Shown here: positions 6,258-12,406 of the stretch, one piece after another
Numbering within the stretch: position 1 is the stretch's first letter
How the letters are laid out: every line of letters begins with the position of its first letter
Origin: Nanobdellota archaeon
GTDB taxonomy: Archaea > Nanobdellota > Nanobdellia > Pacearchaeales > GW2011-AR1
Length of the DNA stretch: 12,447 nucleotides
Direction of reading: 5' to 3'
Assembly (NCBI GenBank): GCA_020056045.1
Contig: JAGVIM010000065.1
Coordinates: 1-12,447 of the forward strand
Made by a program: the position numbers and the translations under genes
Notes under the pieces: generated by a model
Databases searched by the model: none
Seen by the model: only the letters and a program-made list of their open reading frames with translations
What the model was told of the DNA's origin: nothing

Positions 6258-6265
6258 TTTAAATA
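6258..6265 (+). promoter_or_regulatory. TATA box for the plus-strand AbrB-like gene
   Basis: TTTAAATA is centred 25 bases before the ATG at 6287 and directly follows the right operator arm. The spacing implies a leaderless mRNA. Confidence 0.6.
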
Positions 6266-6286
6266 TAATTTCTTCCTTAGACAATC

Positions 6287-6472
6287 ATGAAAGTACAGAA
6301 AAGATTTTTAAGAAAATACAAAAATAAGGATTATTATAAATATGTTATTAATATTCCTCCAATGATGGTTAAAGAATCCGGGCTTCAAGGGTATGAATTA
6401 GATGCAGAATTAAGTAATGGGGAGATAAGGATTAAGAAAAAAAAGCAACAAAAACAACATAACGCAAAATAG
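6287..6472 (+). CDS. Small AbrB/SpoVT-like DNA-binding protein
   Basis: This 61-residue protein contains YKYVINIPPMMVKESGLQ, then YELDAELSNGEIRIKKK. That is the archaeal AbrB pattern 'YVI-IPP-x-V-K-x-GL-x-G-x-EL...E-I-x-I'. The usual Gly before the second strand is present in GLQGYEL. A Lys-rich tail follows the domain. The TATA box 25 bases upstream fixes the start and implies a leaderless mRNA. It is transcribed away from the other AbrB-like gene, and an inverted repeat covers both promoters. The two proteins are not close copies of each other. Either or both could bind the operator. Downstream there is no co-directed gene, so any antitoxin role would lack an adjacent toxin. The family call is good; the target genes are unknown. 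Confidence 0.75.
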   Translation: MKVQKRFLRKYKNKDYYKYVINIPPMMVKESGLQGYELDAELSNGEIRIKKKKQQKQHNAK

Positions 6473-6631
6473 TATTAAAAAAGAAGAAAACTAAATCTCA
6501 ATATAATGCATCCATATTATTAATCAATATATTTGTTTAAAGATTCACAGGTTCATCTTTTTAATATTATCAGATCAAAAGTCATCAGTCATATTTTTAT
6601 AATCCCTTTGTTAAAAGAGTCAGAAGCATTG

Positions 6632-7180
6632 TTACATAATTTCCTTTGGAACTTCAAAGGGCTTATTTGAAAAAACAATATCTCCTGCCTGGGAAATAGC
6701 TTTCTTACAGAGAGTATTTACTTCATCATATCTTTCATTTATTGATTCAATCTCAATTGCAGAACTGTATCTGGCTTCTTCTCTTTTGTCAACATCAGAC
6801 TCTTCACCTTTTTTTGAATAAACTGTTATTCTTTTAATAAAATCATCCTCATATTCAATTAATTCTTTTAACCTTGCATATTCAAGAAATAATGCAGTGT
6901 ATTTTTGACTCCGAGATTCAATCCCAAATTTCGAAAGAATTGCGAGTGCACAATAATAAAGAGTATAAAACCATTCTTCAGGAATCTTATAGTCAAATCC
7001 TTTTTCCTTATAGAAATCGCAAAGTTCTAATTCTCTTTTGGCTTTTTCAATGTATTCTCTAGCTTTTTTGGGATCAGAATCTATGATTATCAAACCTTTG
7101 TGTTTTATTTCATTTTTCTCATCTCTTTCAGATTTGTTGAAACATTCTTTTAATGTTTTTTCTAGTTCTTCTAAATTCAT
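6632..7180 (-). CDS. HEPN-domain protein, partner of the nucleotidyltransferase
   Basis: The 182-residue protein has a HEPN-type helical core. AREYIEKAKRELELCDFYKE is followed by WFYTLYYCALAILSKFGIES and the C-terminal REEARYSSAIEIES helix. HEPN proteins paired with minimal nucleotidyltransferases are usually RNase toxins. The classical catalytic Rx4-6H motif is not visible, and the equivalent helix reads R-E-E-A-R-Y instead. This may be a COG2250-like or inactive subtype, or it may use other residues. Its ATG overlaps the stop of the upstream nucleotidyltransferase gene by one base (TAATG), a sign of coupled translation and a fixed protein ratio. The tail VFSNKPFEVPKEIM resembles ends of other archaeal HEPN proteins. 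The pair call is strong; toxicity is inferred from the family. Confidence 0.8.
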   Translation of the reverse strand: MNLEELEKTLKECFNKSERDEKNEIKHKGLIIIDSDPKKAREYIEKAKRELELCDFYKEKGFDYKIPEEWFYTLYYCALAILSKFGIESRSQKYTALFLEYARLKELIEYEDDFIKRITVYSKKGEESDVDKREEARYSSAIEIESINERYDEVNTLCKKAISQAGDIVFSNKPFEVPKEIM

Positions 7181-7812
7181 TATCCTAACTCTCCTATTAA
7201 TTTAACATAATCATCCTGCCCAAATAAGATAACTCCTTTTTTTAAAGCATCAACATATGCTTTATTATGTTTTTTAAGTTCATTTTTAAATTCTTCTTTA
7301 GTTAAATCAATTAAATGGATTTTTTTTGCTTGAGATTTCTGCATCTTGTTTTTTATCTCATCTATAGATTTAAAATTTTTTTTGTCTGAAACAATTAAAA
7401 TATCAATATCATTTGCTTCTTTAGGATTAGTTAGCATACTTCCAAATAAGATAATAAAATCAGAATATTTTTCTAATAGGGCAAATTCAAATCTCCATCT
7501 TTCGTTATTCAGAGCTTCTTTTGTAAGGAGCAATGAAATTGTCTTTAAAGCAAGTAAATTTTTAAATTCAAGTTCAACTTTTACAACACTTCTTTTTGTA
7601 TTCGCTATAGATTTAAGAGAAATCAATCTATCTTCAGATAATTTTCTCAAGGTTTTCCAAAGTCCCTGCCTAGTTATTCCAAGGGAAAGAGCAAGAGATG
7701 TTGCAGTATGTTCAAAAAAAGGCTCTTTAATCAATATTTTTAATATCTTTTCAAAAGTCTTTTCAGATGTTTTAGTTATATTCTTATTATTATCTTTATT
7801 ATTTGTTTTCAT
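7180..7812 (-). CDS. HTH-nucleotidyltransferase (MNT-type antitoxin-like)
   Basis: This 210-residue protein fuses a winged helix-turn-helix to a minimal nucleotidyltransferase. Residues about 20-70 form the winged helix (TATSLALSLGITRQGLWKTLRKL). The nucleotidyltransferase core follows at about 105-170, with the signature ILFGSMLTNPKEANDIDILIV: the GS pair and the D-x-D metal ligands are present. In MNT/HEPN systems the nucleotidyltransferase neutralises the HEPN toxin, in HepT/MntA by adding AMP to a tyrosine. The built-in HTH suggests that this protein also represses its own operon, and repeated GTTGATAG words lie in the promoter. The HEPN gene follows with a one-base overlap. The start at 7812 is the only early ATG in frame. 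It could also be a regulator with no toxin role. Confidence 0.85.
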   Translation of the reverse strand: MKTNNKDNNKNITKTSEKTFEKILKILIKEPFFEHTATSLALSLGITRQGLWKTLRKLSEDRLISLKSIANTKRSVVKVELEFKNLLALKTISLLLTKEALNNERWRFEFALLEKYSDFIILFGSMLTNPKEANDIDILIVSDKKNFKSIDEIKNKMQKSQAKKIHLIDLTKEEFKNELKKHNKAYVDALKKGVILFGQDDYVKLIGELG

Positions 7813-7841
7813 ATTAGTCAGTTAATTATTGTCTCCATTTA

Positions 7842-7882
7842 GTTGATAGCTATAAACTAATAGGTTGATAGTATTTATAAAC
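7842..7882 (-). promoter_or_regulatory. Promoter region with direct repeats before the nucleotidyltransferase/HEPN operon
   Basis: Two copies of a GTTGATAG...TATAAAC word occur on the plus strand: GTTGATAGCTATAAAC (7842-7857) and GTTGATAGTATTTATAAAC (7864-7882). On the minus strand each contains a TATA-like element. The nearer (7851-7858, AGTTTATA) is about 42 bases before the ATG at 7812. The doubled word is a plausible operator for the HTH in the first gene. Confidence 0.45.
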
Positions 7883-7923
7883 CTTTCTGCAGAATACTAT
7901 TTTAGTAATATTCAAAGTTATTC

Positions 7924-7947
7924 AGTTCTCACAATTGAGAACTTTTT
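7924..7947. terminator. 8-bp hairpin followed by T5
   Basis: AGTTCTCA (7924-7931) pairs perfectly with TGAGAACT (7936-7943) around CAAT, and T5 completes the run to 7947. It looks like an intrinsic terminator but no plus-strand gene ends near it. It may instead be an operator or regulatory site in the gap between the divergent nucleotidyltransferase and macro-domain genes. Confidence 0.4.
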
Positions 7948-8016
7948 GAATTAGTTAAGTTAGGGAGGAAGAGCAGTACAACAAATCTTAAATTCTAATC
8001 TCCCTTTTAACAATCA

Positions 8017-8556
8017 ATGAAACCAAAAATCACAATAATTAAATCAGACATAACAAAAATAAAAGCTGATGCTATTGTTAATGCAGCTCATCATACTCTC
8101 ATGGGTGGAGGAGGTGTTGATGGAGCAATTCATAGAACTGCAGGTAGTGATTTAATTAAAGAATTTATTAAATTAAGAAATGAAAAATATCTGCATGGGC
8201 TTAATACAGGAGAAGCAGTTGCAACAAAAGCATATAATCTAGAAAAAACAAATAATGTAAAGATTATTATTCACACAGTTGGCCCAAGATTCTACAATGG
8301 AGATCTAGATCTTTTAAAAAATTGTTACATAAACTCTCTAAAGCTTGCAGAAGAAAATAATTGTAAGTCAATTGCTTTTCCAGCAATTGCAACAGGAGCT
8401 TATGGTGTTCCAATTGAAAAATCTGCAGAAATCGTAAGAAATGTTTTGAATTCTTATGAATTCAAAGAAGGAATAATCGAAGAAGTTATTTTGGTGTTGT
8501 GGAGAGAGGAAGATAAATTGGTGTATGAGGAAATTATATTACACAATAGGAGATAA
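8017..8556 (+). CDS. Macro-domain protein, ADP-ribosyl hydrolase of the MacroD/YmdB type
   Basis: The 179-residue protein is a complete single macro domain. The key motifs are ADAIVNAAHHTLMGGGGVDG with AIHRTAG directly after, and AFPAIATGAYGVP near residue 125. These form the ADP-ribose pocket of MacroD/YmdB-type enzymes, which remove ADP-ribose from proteins or deacetylate O-acetyl-ADP-ribose. The usual second Asn (NAAN) is His here (NAAHH). The catalytic Asp of GGGGVDG is retained. Length is typical and there is no fusion. A TATA-like stretch (TCTTAAATT, near 7986-7994) lies about 27 bases before the ATG, and no Shine-Dalgarno site is visible. Downstream, a stable hairpin at 8595-8624 probably ends the transcript. 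The NYN nuclease after it has its own promoter, so co-transcription is uncertain. Confidence 0.9.
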   Translation: MKPKITIIKSDITKIKADAIVNAAHHTLMGGGGVDGAIHRTAGSDLIKEFIKLRNEKYLHGLNTGEAVATKAYNLEKTNNVKIIIHTVGPRFYNGDLDLLKNCYINSLKLAEENNCKSIAFPAIATGAYGVPIEKSAEIVRNVLNSYEFKEGIIEEVILVLWREEDKLVYEEIILHNRR

Positions 8557-8594
8557 TTTTATATACCTCTATTGCTTCTTATATTCATTAAGTC

Positions 8595-8624
8595 CCCGGT
8601 ATGACTCGCAAGAGAAATACCGGG
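8595..8624 (+). terminator. GNRA-capped hairpin after the macro-domain gene
   Basis: CCCGGTAT (8595-8602) pairs perfectly with ATACCGGG (8617-8624). Inside, GA/AA forms a small internal loop, then CTC/GAG (8605-8607/8612-8614) closes a GCAA tetraloop (8608-8611). ATTTTA follows. Position after the macro stop suggests a terminator or mRNA 3'-end structure. The GNRA cap and purine internal loop are more ordered than a terminator needs. The pairing is seen; the role is inferred. Confidence 0.55.
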
Positions 8625-8632
8625 ATTTTACC

Positions 8633-8644
8633 ATAAATTTAATT
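8633..8644 (+). promoter_or_regulatory. TATA-like element for the NYN gene
   Basis: ATAAATTTAATT is centred about 28 bases before the ATG at 8666, just after the hairpin. It supports 8666 as the start. Confidence 0.4.
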
Positions 8645-8665
8645 AGTTCTAATATCTTTAATTTT

Positions 8666-9328
8666 ATGCAAGAAATTATTAAACCCAAGAAAAAAGCAAT
8701 TCTTTTCATAGATGGAAACAATTGGTATCATAATACTAAAAAGATTATAGACACTAAAGAGATTGATTTTATTAAATTAGGCAATTTTATTGCAAACAAA
8801 CTTGATTTAAATATTTCTCAGATAAGATATTATAATTCTATACCTGATATAAATGAAAATCCATTACTTTATCATAAACATATGGAATTTTTATTAAATT
8901 TGGAGAGACAAGGAATAAAAGTATTTAAGAGAAAACTACAAAAAACTTCTAATGAAGAGGTTTTAAAACAAAAACAAAAATTATTGGAAAGAATAGACTT
9001 ATGTAAAGCTTGTTTCCCATTAGTAAAATTAAATTGTTTTGGTTGTATAGGTAATACTTCTAAAAAAGAAAAAGGTGTTGATGTTAAAATAGCTGTAGAC
9101 CTGATTAGAAAATGTTTAATAGAAAGTGAATGTGATGTTTGCATTCTTATTTCAGGAGATGCAGATTTTATTCCAGCCATGCAAACAATAAAAGATGCAA
9201 AAAAAGAAGTAATCACTACATCTATTTATACAGGATATTCTAGAGAATTAAGAGCAGGAAAATTTAGATATCTTTATTTAACTCCTGAAGATCTTAATAA
9301 AAATTGCATGAAAGATTATAAAAAATAA
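8666..9328 (+). CDS. NYN-domain (LabA/DUF88-like) ribonuclease with zinc knuckle
   Basis: This 220-residue protein is a NYN/PIN-like nuclease. KAILFIDGNNWYHN gives Asp16 and Asn18, GVDVKIAVDLI gives Asp139 and Asp145, and CILISGDADFIP gives Asp165 and Asp167. These are the acidic metal-binding positions of the family, which cuts RNA. An insertion with Cys113, Cys116, Cys124 and Cys127 (CKAC, then CFGC) can bind zinc and lies just before the GVD motif. The open frame extends upstream to 8525, but that part overlaps the macro gene and the hairpin and shows no family sequence. ATG 8666 has a TATA box at the right distance and starts just before the first strand. The gene lies 14 bases before RadC. 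The family call is strong; the target RNA is unknown. Confidence 0.88.
   Translation: MQEIIKPKKKAILFIDGNNWYHNTKKIIDTKEIDFIKLGNFIANKLDLNISQIRYYNSIPDINENPLLYHKHMEFLLNLERQGIKVFKRKLQKTSNEEVLKQKQKLLERIDLCKACFPLVKLNCFGCIGNTSKKEKGVDVKIAVDLIRKCLIESECDVCILISGDADFIPAMQTIKDAKKEVITTSIYTGYSRELRAGKFRYLYLTPEDLNKNCMKDYKK
9317..9324 (+). promoter_or_regulatory. TATA-like element for radC
   Basis: TTATAAAA inside the last codons of the NYN gene is centred about 23 bases before the radC ATG at 9343. A separate promoter or read-through from the NYN gene are both possible. Confidence 0.35.
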
Positions 9329-9342
9329 ATTTTTTTATTACA

Positions 9343-10041
9343 ATGAAAATCCTAGATTTTCCAAAAGACGGTCGGCCTCGTGAAAGATTTCTTAAACTTG
9401 GTCCAGAAGCATTGTCAGATGCAGAATTGTTCGCAATTCTCCTAAGAACTGGAAGTAGGGGTGAGAAAAACAAAGAAGGCGAATTAATGCCAGGTGAAAA
9501 TGTTATTGATATGTCTAATCGGCTTATTGCCGAATATGGTTTAGACAAGTTGTTCGATTGTTCATTAAAAGAACTTCAAGATATAAAAGGCATTGGTCCA
9601 ACCAAAGCAATGCAGATATTAACAATTGCAGAAATTCAAAAAAGAATCAATCAGTCCAAAAAACCAGTCAAGCGAATCTCCTGTGCCGAAGATGTTTTTA
9701 ATCTCATGCATGAGAGATTAAAAGACAAAAAAGAAGAACATTTTTATGTCTTACTTTTAGATACAAAAAACAACTTAATCGGTGAACCCGTTTTAATAAC
9801 AAAAGGTATATTAGATGCTTCAATCATCCATCCAAGAGAAGTTTTCAAGCCTGCAATAAAGAACTCAGCAAGCAAAATAATTCTGGTACATAATCATCCG
9901 AGTGGGGATGCAACGCCGAGTGGAGAGGATTTAGAGATTACAGAGAAGTTGATGAAGGCAGGGGAAGAGATTGGGATAATTGTTCTTGATCATATTGTTG
10001 TTGGAAGAGGGGAGTGGGGGAGTTGGAAGGAAAGAAGCTAA
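9343..10041 (+). CDS. radC: RadC/JAB-domain protein
   Basis: This 232-residue protein is a full-length RadC. It begins with the family's usual DFPKDGRPRERFLKLGPEAL and has a helix-hairpin-helix at about 78-92 (LQDIKGIGPTKAM). Its JAB/MPN+ domain carries His183, His185 and Asp196 in LVHNHPSGDATPSGEDL, with Glu132 upstream. The metalloprotease-like zinc site is therefore intact. RadC is mainly bacterial; its true role is unsettled, with old repair claims withdrawn, and it is common on mobile elements. In an archaeon it is probably horizontally acquired. The last 150 bases are unusually purine- and G-rich relative to the neighbours. The stop overlaps the stop of the convergent HRDC gene by four bases. 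A diverged fragment of a second radC lies at 12273-12350. Confidence 0.93.
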   Translation: MKILDFPKDGRPRERFLKLGPEALSDAELFAILLRTGSRGEKNKEGELMPGENVIDMSNRLIAEYGLDKLFDCSLKELQDIKGIGPTKAMQILTIAEIQKRINQSKKPVKRISCAEDVFNLMHERLKDKKEEHFYVLLLDTKNNLIGEPVLITKGILDASIIHPREVFKPAIKNSASKIILVHNHPSGDATPSGEDLEITEKLMKAGEEIGIIVLDHIVVGRGEWGSWKERS

Positions 10042-10484
10042 GAAAATTGAAATATCTCTTTTACAAAAATTGCACCATATTTTTCAAATTTCTTTTCTCC
10101 GATTAGTTCTTTCATGCTTCCTAAAGAAACAGGCCTTTGTTTTACCATTTTCTTTAGCATAGAATCATGGAAAATAACATAAGGTGGATAATTTTCTTTT
10201 TTAGCTAATTCTAATCTTATTTTTTTAAGATGAGAAAAAAGCATCTCTTCTTCAGGATTGAGAATAATTTCTTCTTTTTCTTGGACAGAATCTTCTTTTA
10301 TCTCATTCTTACTATTAATTCTTTCTATTTTCTCTTCAATTCTTGGAGATATATCATCGATTAAAGAATTAAACTCTTCAATACTATCTACATTTATTTT
10401 TAAGGAACCCAAATACCATATCCCTTTTGCAGTTTGTTTTAATTCAATACTAAATTTTGAGGTTTTAAGTTCTTCCATTTTCAT
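10038..10484 (-). CDS. Stand-alone HRDC-domain protein
   Basis: Residues about 78-145 form an HRDC domain. PEEEMLFSHLKKIRLELAKK is followed by NYPPYVIFHDSML and GSMKELIGEKKFEKYG, the classical pattern from RecQ helicases and RNase D, where it binds nucleic acid. Residues 1-70 form a separate region with a short beta-like start (GIWYLGSLKINV) and a charged helix that I do not recognise. No helicase domain is attached. The first ATG at 10484 overlaps the end of the PIN gene by 20 bases, and an ATG at 10478 is also possible. The overlap indicates co-translation with the PIN and winged-helix genes. The HRDC protein may help a nuclease or helicase bind DNA or RNA. Confidence 0.88.
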   Translation of the reverse strand: MKMEELKTSKFSIELKQTAKGIWYLGSLKINVDSIEEFNSLIDDISPRIEEKIERINSKNEIKEDSVQEKEEIILNPEEEMLFSHLKKIRLELAKKENYPPYVIFHDSMLKKMVKQRPVSLGSMKELIGEKKFEKYGAIFVKEIFQFS

Positions 10485-11103
10485 ACAACAAATTTTTTAG
10501 CTCGGGAAATTTATATTCTTTAAGCCTTGGTTCATCTTTTATAAACTTATACTCATTTGGGCTAAAATGCTTGTCAGCAGTTACAAAAAAGAAAATATCT
10601 TTATTCTTTTGCATTTGTATTGCACTGGTTAAGACTCGAGAGTCTGCAAAATCTGACATAAAATCATGAATTACTGAAAGGACAAAATCATTTAACTCTG
10701 ACTTATTTATTGCTATTTCATTTACCTTATTTTTTAGAAATAAGTCTAAAGAAGCTTTTAAAAAATCTACTTCAGAGTCAAAATCTTGTTTTAATCTATT
10801 AATATCTTTATCTTTGAGTTTTAAGTACAATTCTTGGACAAAAAGAGTATCTTGTTTATTCAAGTAGATAGTATTTTTATAATCTAATTCATAACCAGGG
10901 TCTCTTATTTTTTTTAAAACGCATTCGTAGATTTCTTTTCTTTGAAGGATAACTCTATTTAATTCATCTTTAACTATAAAAGAAATAAATATTTTTTCAT
11001 TTGAAGATTTTATATATTCAAAGCACTTTTTTCTTAATTGTTCTTTTATATAATCATATTCAAAATATTTTATTATAACTGTACTATCTAAAAAAGAATC
11101 CAT
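10465..11103 (-). CDS. PIN-domain protein, likely ribonuclease
   Basis: The 212-residue protein begins MDSFLDSTVIIKYF, the first PIN strand with Asp6. Glu47 follows (IVKDELNR), and Asp154 and Asp177 occur in SDFADSRVLTSAI and VTADKHFS. These match the acidic cluster of PIN nucleases. It is longer than a VapC toxin (about 130 residues) because a charged helical insert lies between residues 60 and 145. An in-frame ATG at 11142 exists, but 11103 starts at the PIN strand and lies one base after the stop of the upstream winged-helix gene. GGAGAG just before it is a plausible ribosome site, one of the few in the window. The upstream gene may encode its regulator or antitoxin. The PIN call is good; the toxin role is inferred. 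Confidence 0.85.
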   Translation of the reverse strand: MDSFLDSTVIIKYFEYDYIKEQLRKKCFEYIKSSNEKIFISFIVKDELNRVILQRKEIYECVLKKIRDPGYELDYKNTIYLNKQDTLFVQELYLKLKDKDINRLKQDFDSEVDFLKASLDLFLKNKVNEIAINKSELNDFVLSVIHDFMSDFADSRVLTSAIQMQKNKDIFFFVTADKHFSPNEYKFIKDEPRLKEYKFPELKNLLYENGRT

Positions 11104-11104
11104 T

Positions 11105-12148
11105 TTATTCTCTCCAAACCTCACTATCAATCCATTTGTCAATGACTTTTCTTGCTTCGGAATCTATTTCAGTTAATTTAGGAGGGGCCAATTTTTCTGG
11201 AAGGTTTTCTATATAGACTTCTCTTAATTCACTTATATTATCTACAGTCATATGATATTTATTTTCTAATATCTGTCCAAGTAAGATTGATATTTCTTGT
11301 TTTGAATAACCTATTTTTATTAAAGAATCTATTAGCATCTTTGAAGCAATATATTTCCATAATGAATCAAATGCTAGCAGGAATTTATTCTGGAATTCAA
11401 ATTTATCAAATAACTTAATATAATTTGCCCCAAGAATTATTCCATAAAATTCACTCATTATTTCTTCAAAAGATCTGTCATAGGATAGTGTTGCTGTAAG
11501 AAATTCAAAAAAAAGCTGGGAAATATCTTTATATTTCTTTGTTTCAAGTTCTCTATATATCTTTTCTTTTAATACATAAACAGTATTTTTAGATTTCTGA
11601 TAATACTCTACTCTTAGTTCTCTTATCAGGTATTTAGTGTTGTTTCTTATCCACTGTTCAATTGCCTTTTTTATTTTGCTTGAATTTTCAGGCACAAATT
11701 CAGTATAATAGTTTTTTTGGCTGTCTATAATCATTAAAGGCATAGGTCCGTAGATATACCAAACAATAGGAAGTTTAAGATCAAGCTCTGTATTTATTTC
11801 AGCACAGAGTTTTGCAAGCTCTGTTTTTCTTATAGGCTTTGTTGTTATTTCTTTATATTTTTGAATTGCATTATAAAAAATAAACTTTAGCATATCTCTT
11901 TCTTCTTCTGTAATTGGAATATTAAAATATGTATCTCCAGTTATCTTTTGATAAATGACCTGGTCATTATATGAAATTTCTTTTATATTTCTCTCCCTAA
12001 TCATCTCTTCAACATAACTTTTAACAGTAGACCAGTTAGAATTTATTGCTTTGCTTATCTCCTGAGCATTAAGGGGCTTGTCATTCAAGGTTTCAAGTAT
12101 TTTTTGTTTAATCTCTTCAGGTTTTTTTCTTTCATTCAGCTCTGCCAT
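11105..12148 (-). CDS. Winged-helix protein with uncharacterised C-terminal region
   Basis: Residues about 10-65 form a winged helix: IKQKILETLNDKPLNAQEIS, then a recognition helix at NWSTVKSYVEEMI. The middle part (TKPIRKTELAKLCAEINTEL, then IVWYIYGPMP) faintly recalls SocA-like/Panacea antitoxin domains, with their 'KL-x-Y/F' and 'GP' features. I cannot confirm this. The rest is helical with no known motif. No membrane segments are visible. It is the first gene of a minus-strand trio, and the PIN gene begins one base after its stop. The HTH suggests autoregulation or control of the PIN protein. The start ATG at 12148 has a GAGGGTTG stretch about 15 bases upstream and a TATA-like TTTATATA near 12202-12209. 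The protein could be an antitoxin, a repressor or a sensor. Confidence 0.8.
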   Translation of the reverse strand: MAELNERKKPEEIKQKILETLNDKPLNAQEISKAINSNWSTVKSYVEEMIRERNIKEISYNDQVIYQKITGDTYFNIPITEEERDMLKFIFYNAIQKYKEITTKPIRKTELAKLCAEINTELDLKLPIVWYIYGPMPLMIIDSQKNYYTEFVPENSSKIKKAIEQWIRNNTKYLIRELRVEYYQKSKNTVYVLKEKIYRELETKKYKDISQLFFEFLTATLSYDRSFEEIMSEFYGIILGANYIKLFDKFEFQNKFLLAFDSLWKYIASKMLIDSLIKIGYSKQEISILLGQILENKYHMTVDNISELREVYIENLPEKLAPPKLTEIDSEARKVIDKWIDSEVWRE

Positions 12149-12201
12149 TTGAGTTTCAACCCTCTTTTTTTATTTTTCATATATTCTATAAAAAAGATGA
12201 G

Positions 12202-12209
12202 TATATAAA
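12202..12209 (-). promoter_or_regulatory. TATA-like element upstream of the winged-helix/PIN/HRDC operon
   Basis: The minus strand reads TTTATATA, about 57 bases before the ATG at 12148, giving a leader of about 30 bases. Other AT-rich matches lie closer, so the assignment is tentative. Confidence 0.3.
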
Positions 12210-12223
12210 CCTTATTACTATTA

Positions 12224-12253
12224 GTATAGACATATAGATATAGATAGTATAGA
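12224..12253. repeat. Imperfect TATAGA repeats
   Basis: Four TATAGA words with short spacers occur between 12224 and 12253. They lie just upstream of the winged-helix promoter and next to the radC fragment. They may be operator half-sites or simple low-complexity sequence. Confidence 0.4.
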
Positions 12254-12272
12254 ATAAATATATTATATTCGA

Positions 12273-12350
12273 AATACAAAAAATAATATAATTGGAGAAG
12301 AACCCGTTTTAATCACAAAAGGCATATTGGATGCTTCAATTGTCCATCCA
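12273..12350 (+). pseudogene. radC: Fragment of a second radC gene
   Basis: Translated in frame, this stretch reads NTKNNIIGEEPVLITKG then ILDASIVHP. It matches residues about 141-164 of the RadC at 9343 (DTKNNLIGEPVLITKG, ILDASIIHP), with one extra Glu codon. At DNA level the best match is to 9761-9837, similar but clearly diverged, so it is not a recent copy. The match ends at CATCCA; the catalytic HNH-P motif and everything after are missing, and the frame soon stops. It has no start codon of its own. It is a remnant of a related radC, left by deletion or recombination beside the PIN operon. Confidence 0.8.
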
Positions 12351-12376
12351 ATGTCATTAAGTTAAGCATAGAAACA

Positions 12377-12384
12377 TTTATAAA
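12377..12384 (+). promoter_or_regulatory. TATA box for the gene starting at 12406
   Basis: TTTATAAA is centred about 25 bases before the ATG at 12406, the right distance for a leaderless mRNA. Confidence 0.6.
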
Positions 12385-12386
12385 CT

Positions 12387-12406
12387 TAGAGCTCTTAAGA
12401 GCTCTA
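12387..12406. promoter_or_regulatory. 20-bp perfect palindrome at the start site (likely operator)
   Basis: TAGAGCTCTTAAGAGCTCTA is its own reverse complement over 20 bases. It fills the space between the TATA box and the ATG and includes the first base of that ATG. A dimeric repressor bound here would block transcription start. Confidence 0.65.

Noticed and set aside
7963..8004. GGGAG/CTCCC inverted repeat before the macro gene
   Set aside because: Only five matched bases with a 32-base gap; weak, and GGGAGG is too far from the ATG to act as a ribosome site.
8872..9548. Minus-strand open frames opposite the NYN and RadC genes
   Set aside because: They are antisense to strongly supported genes and show no motif of their own.
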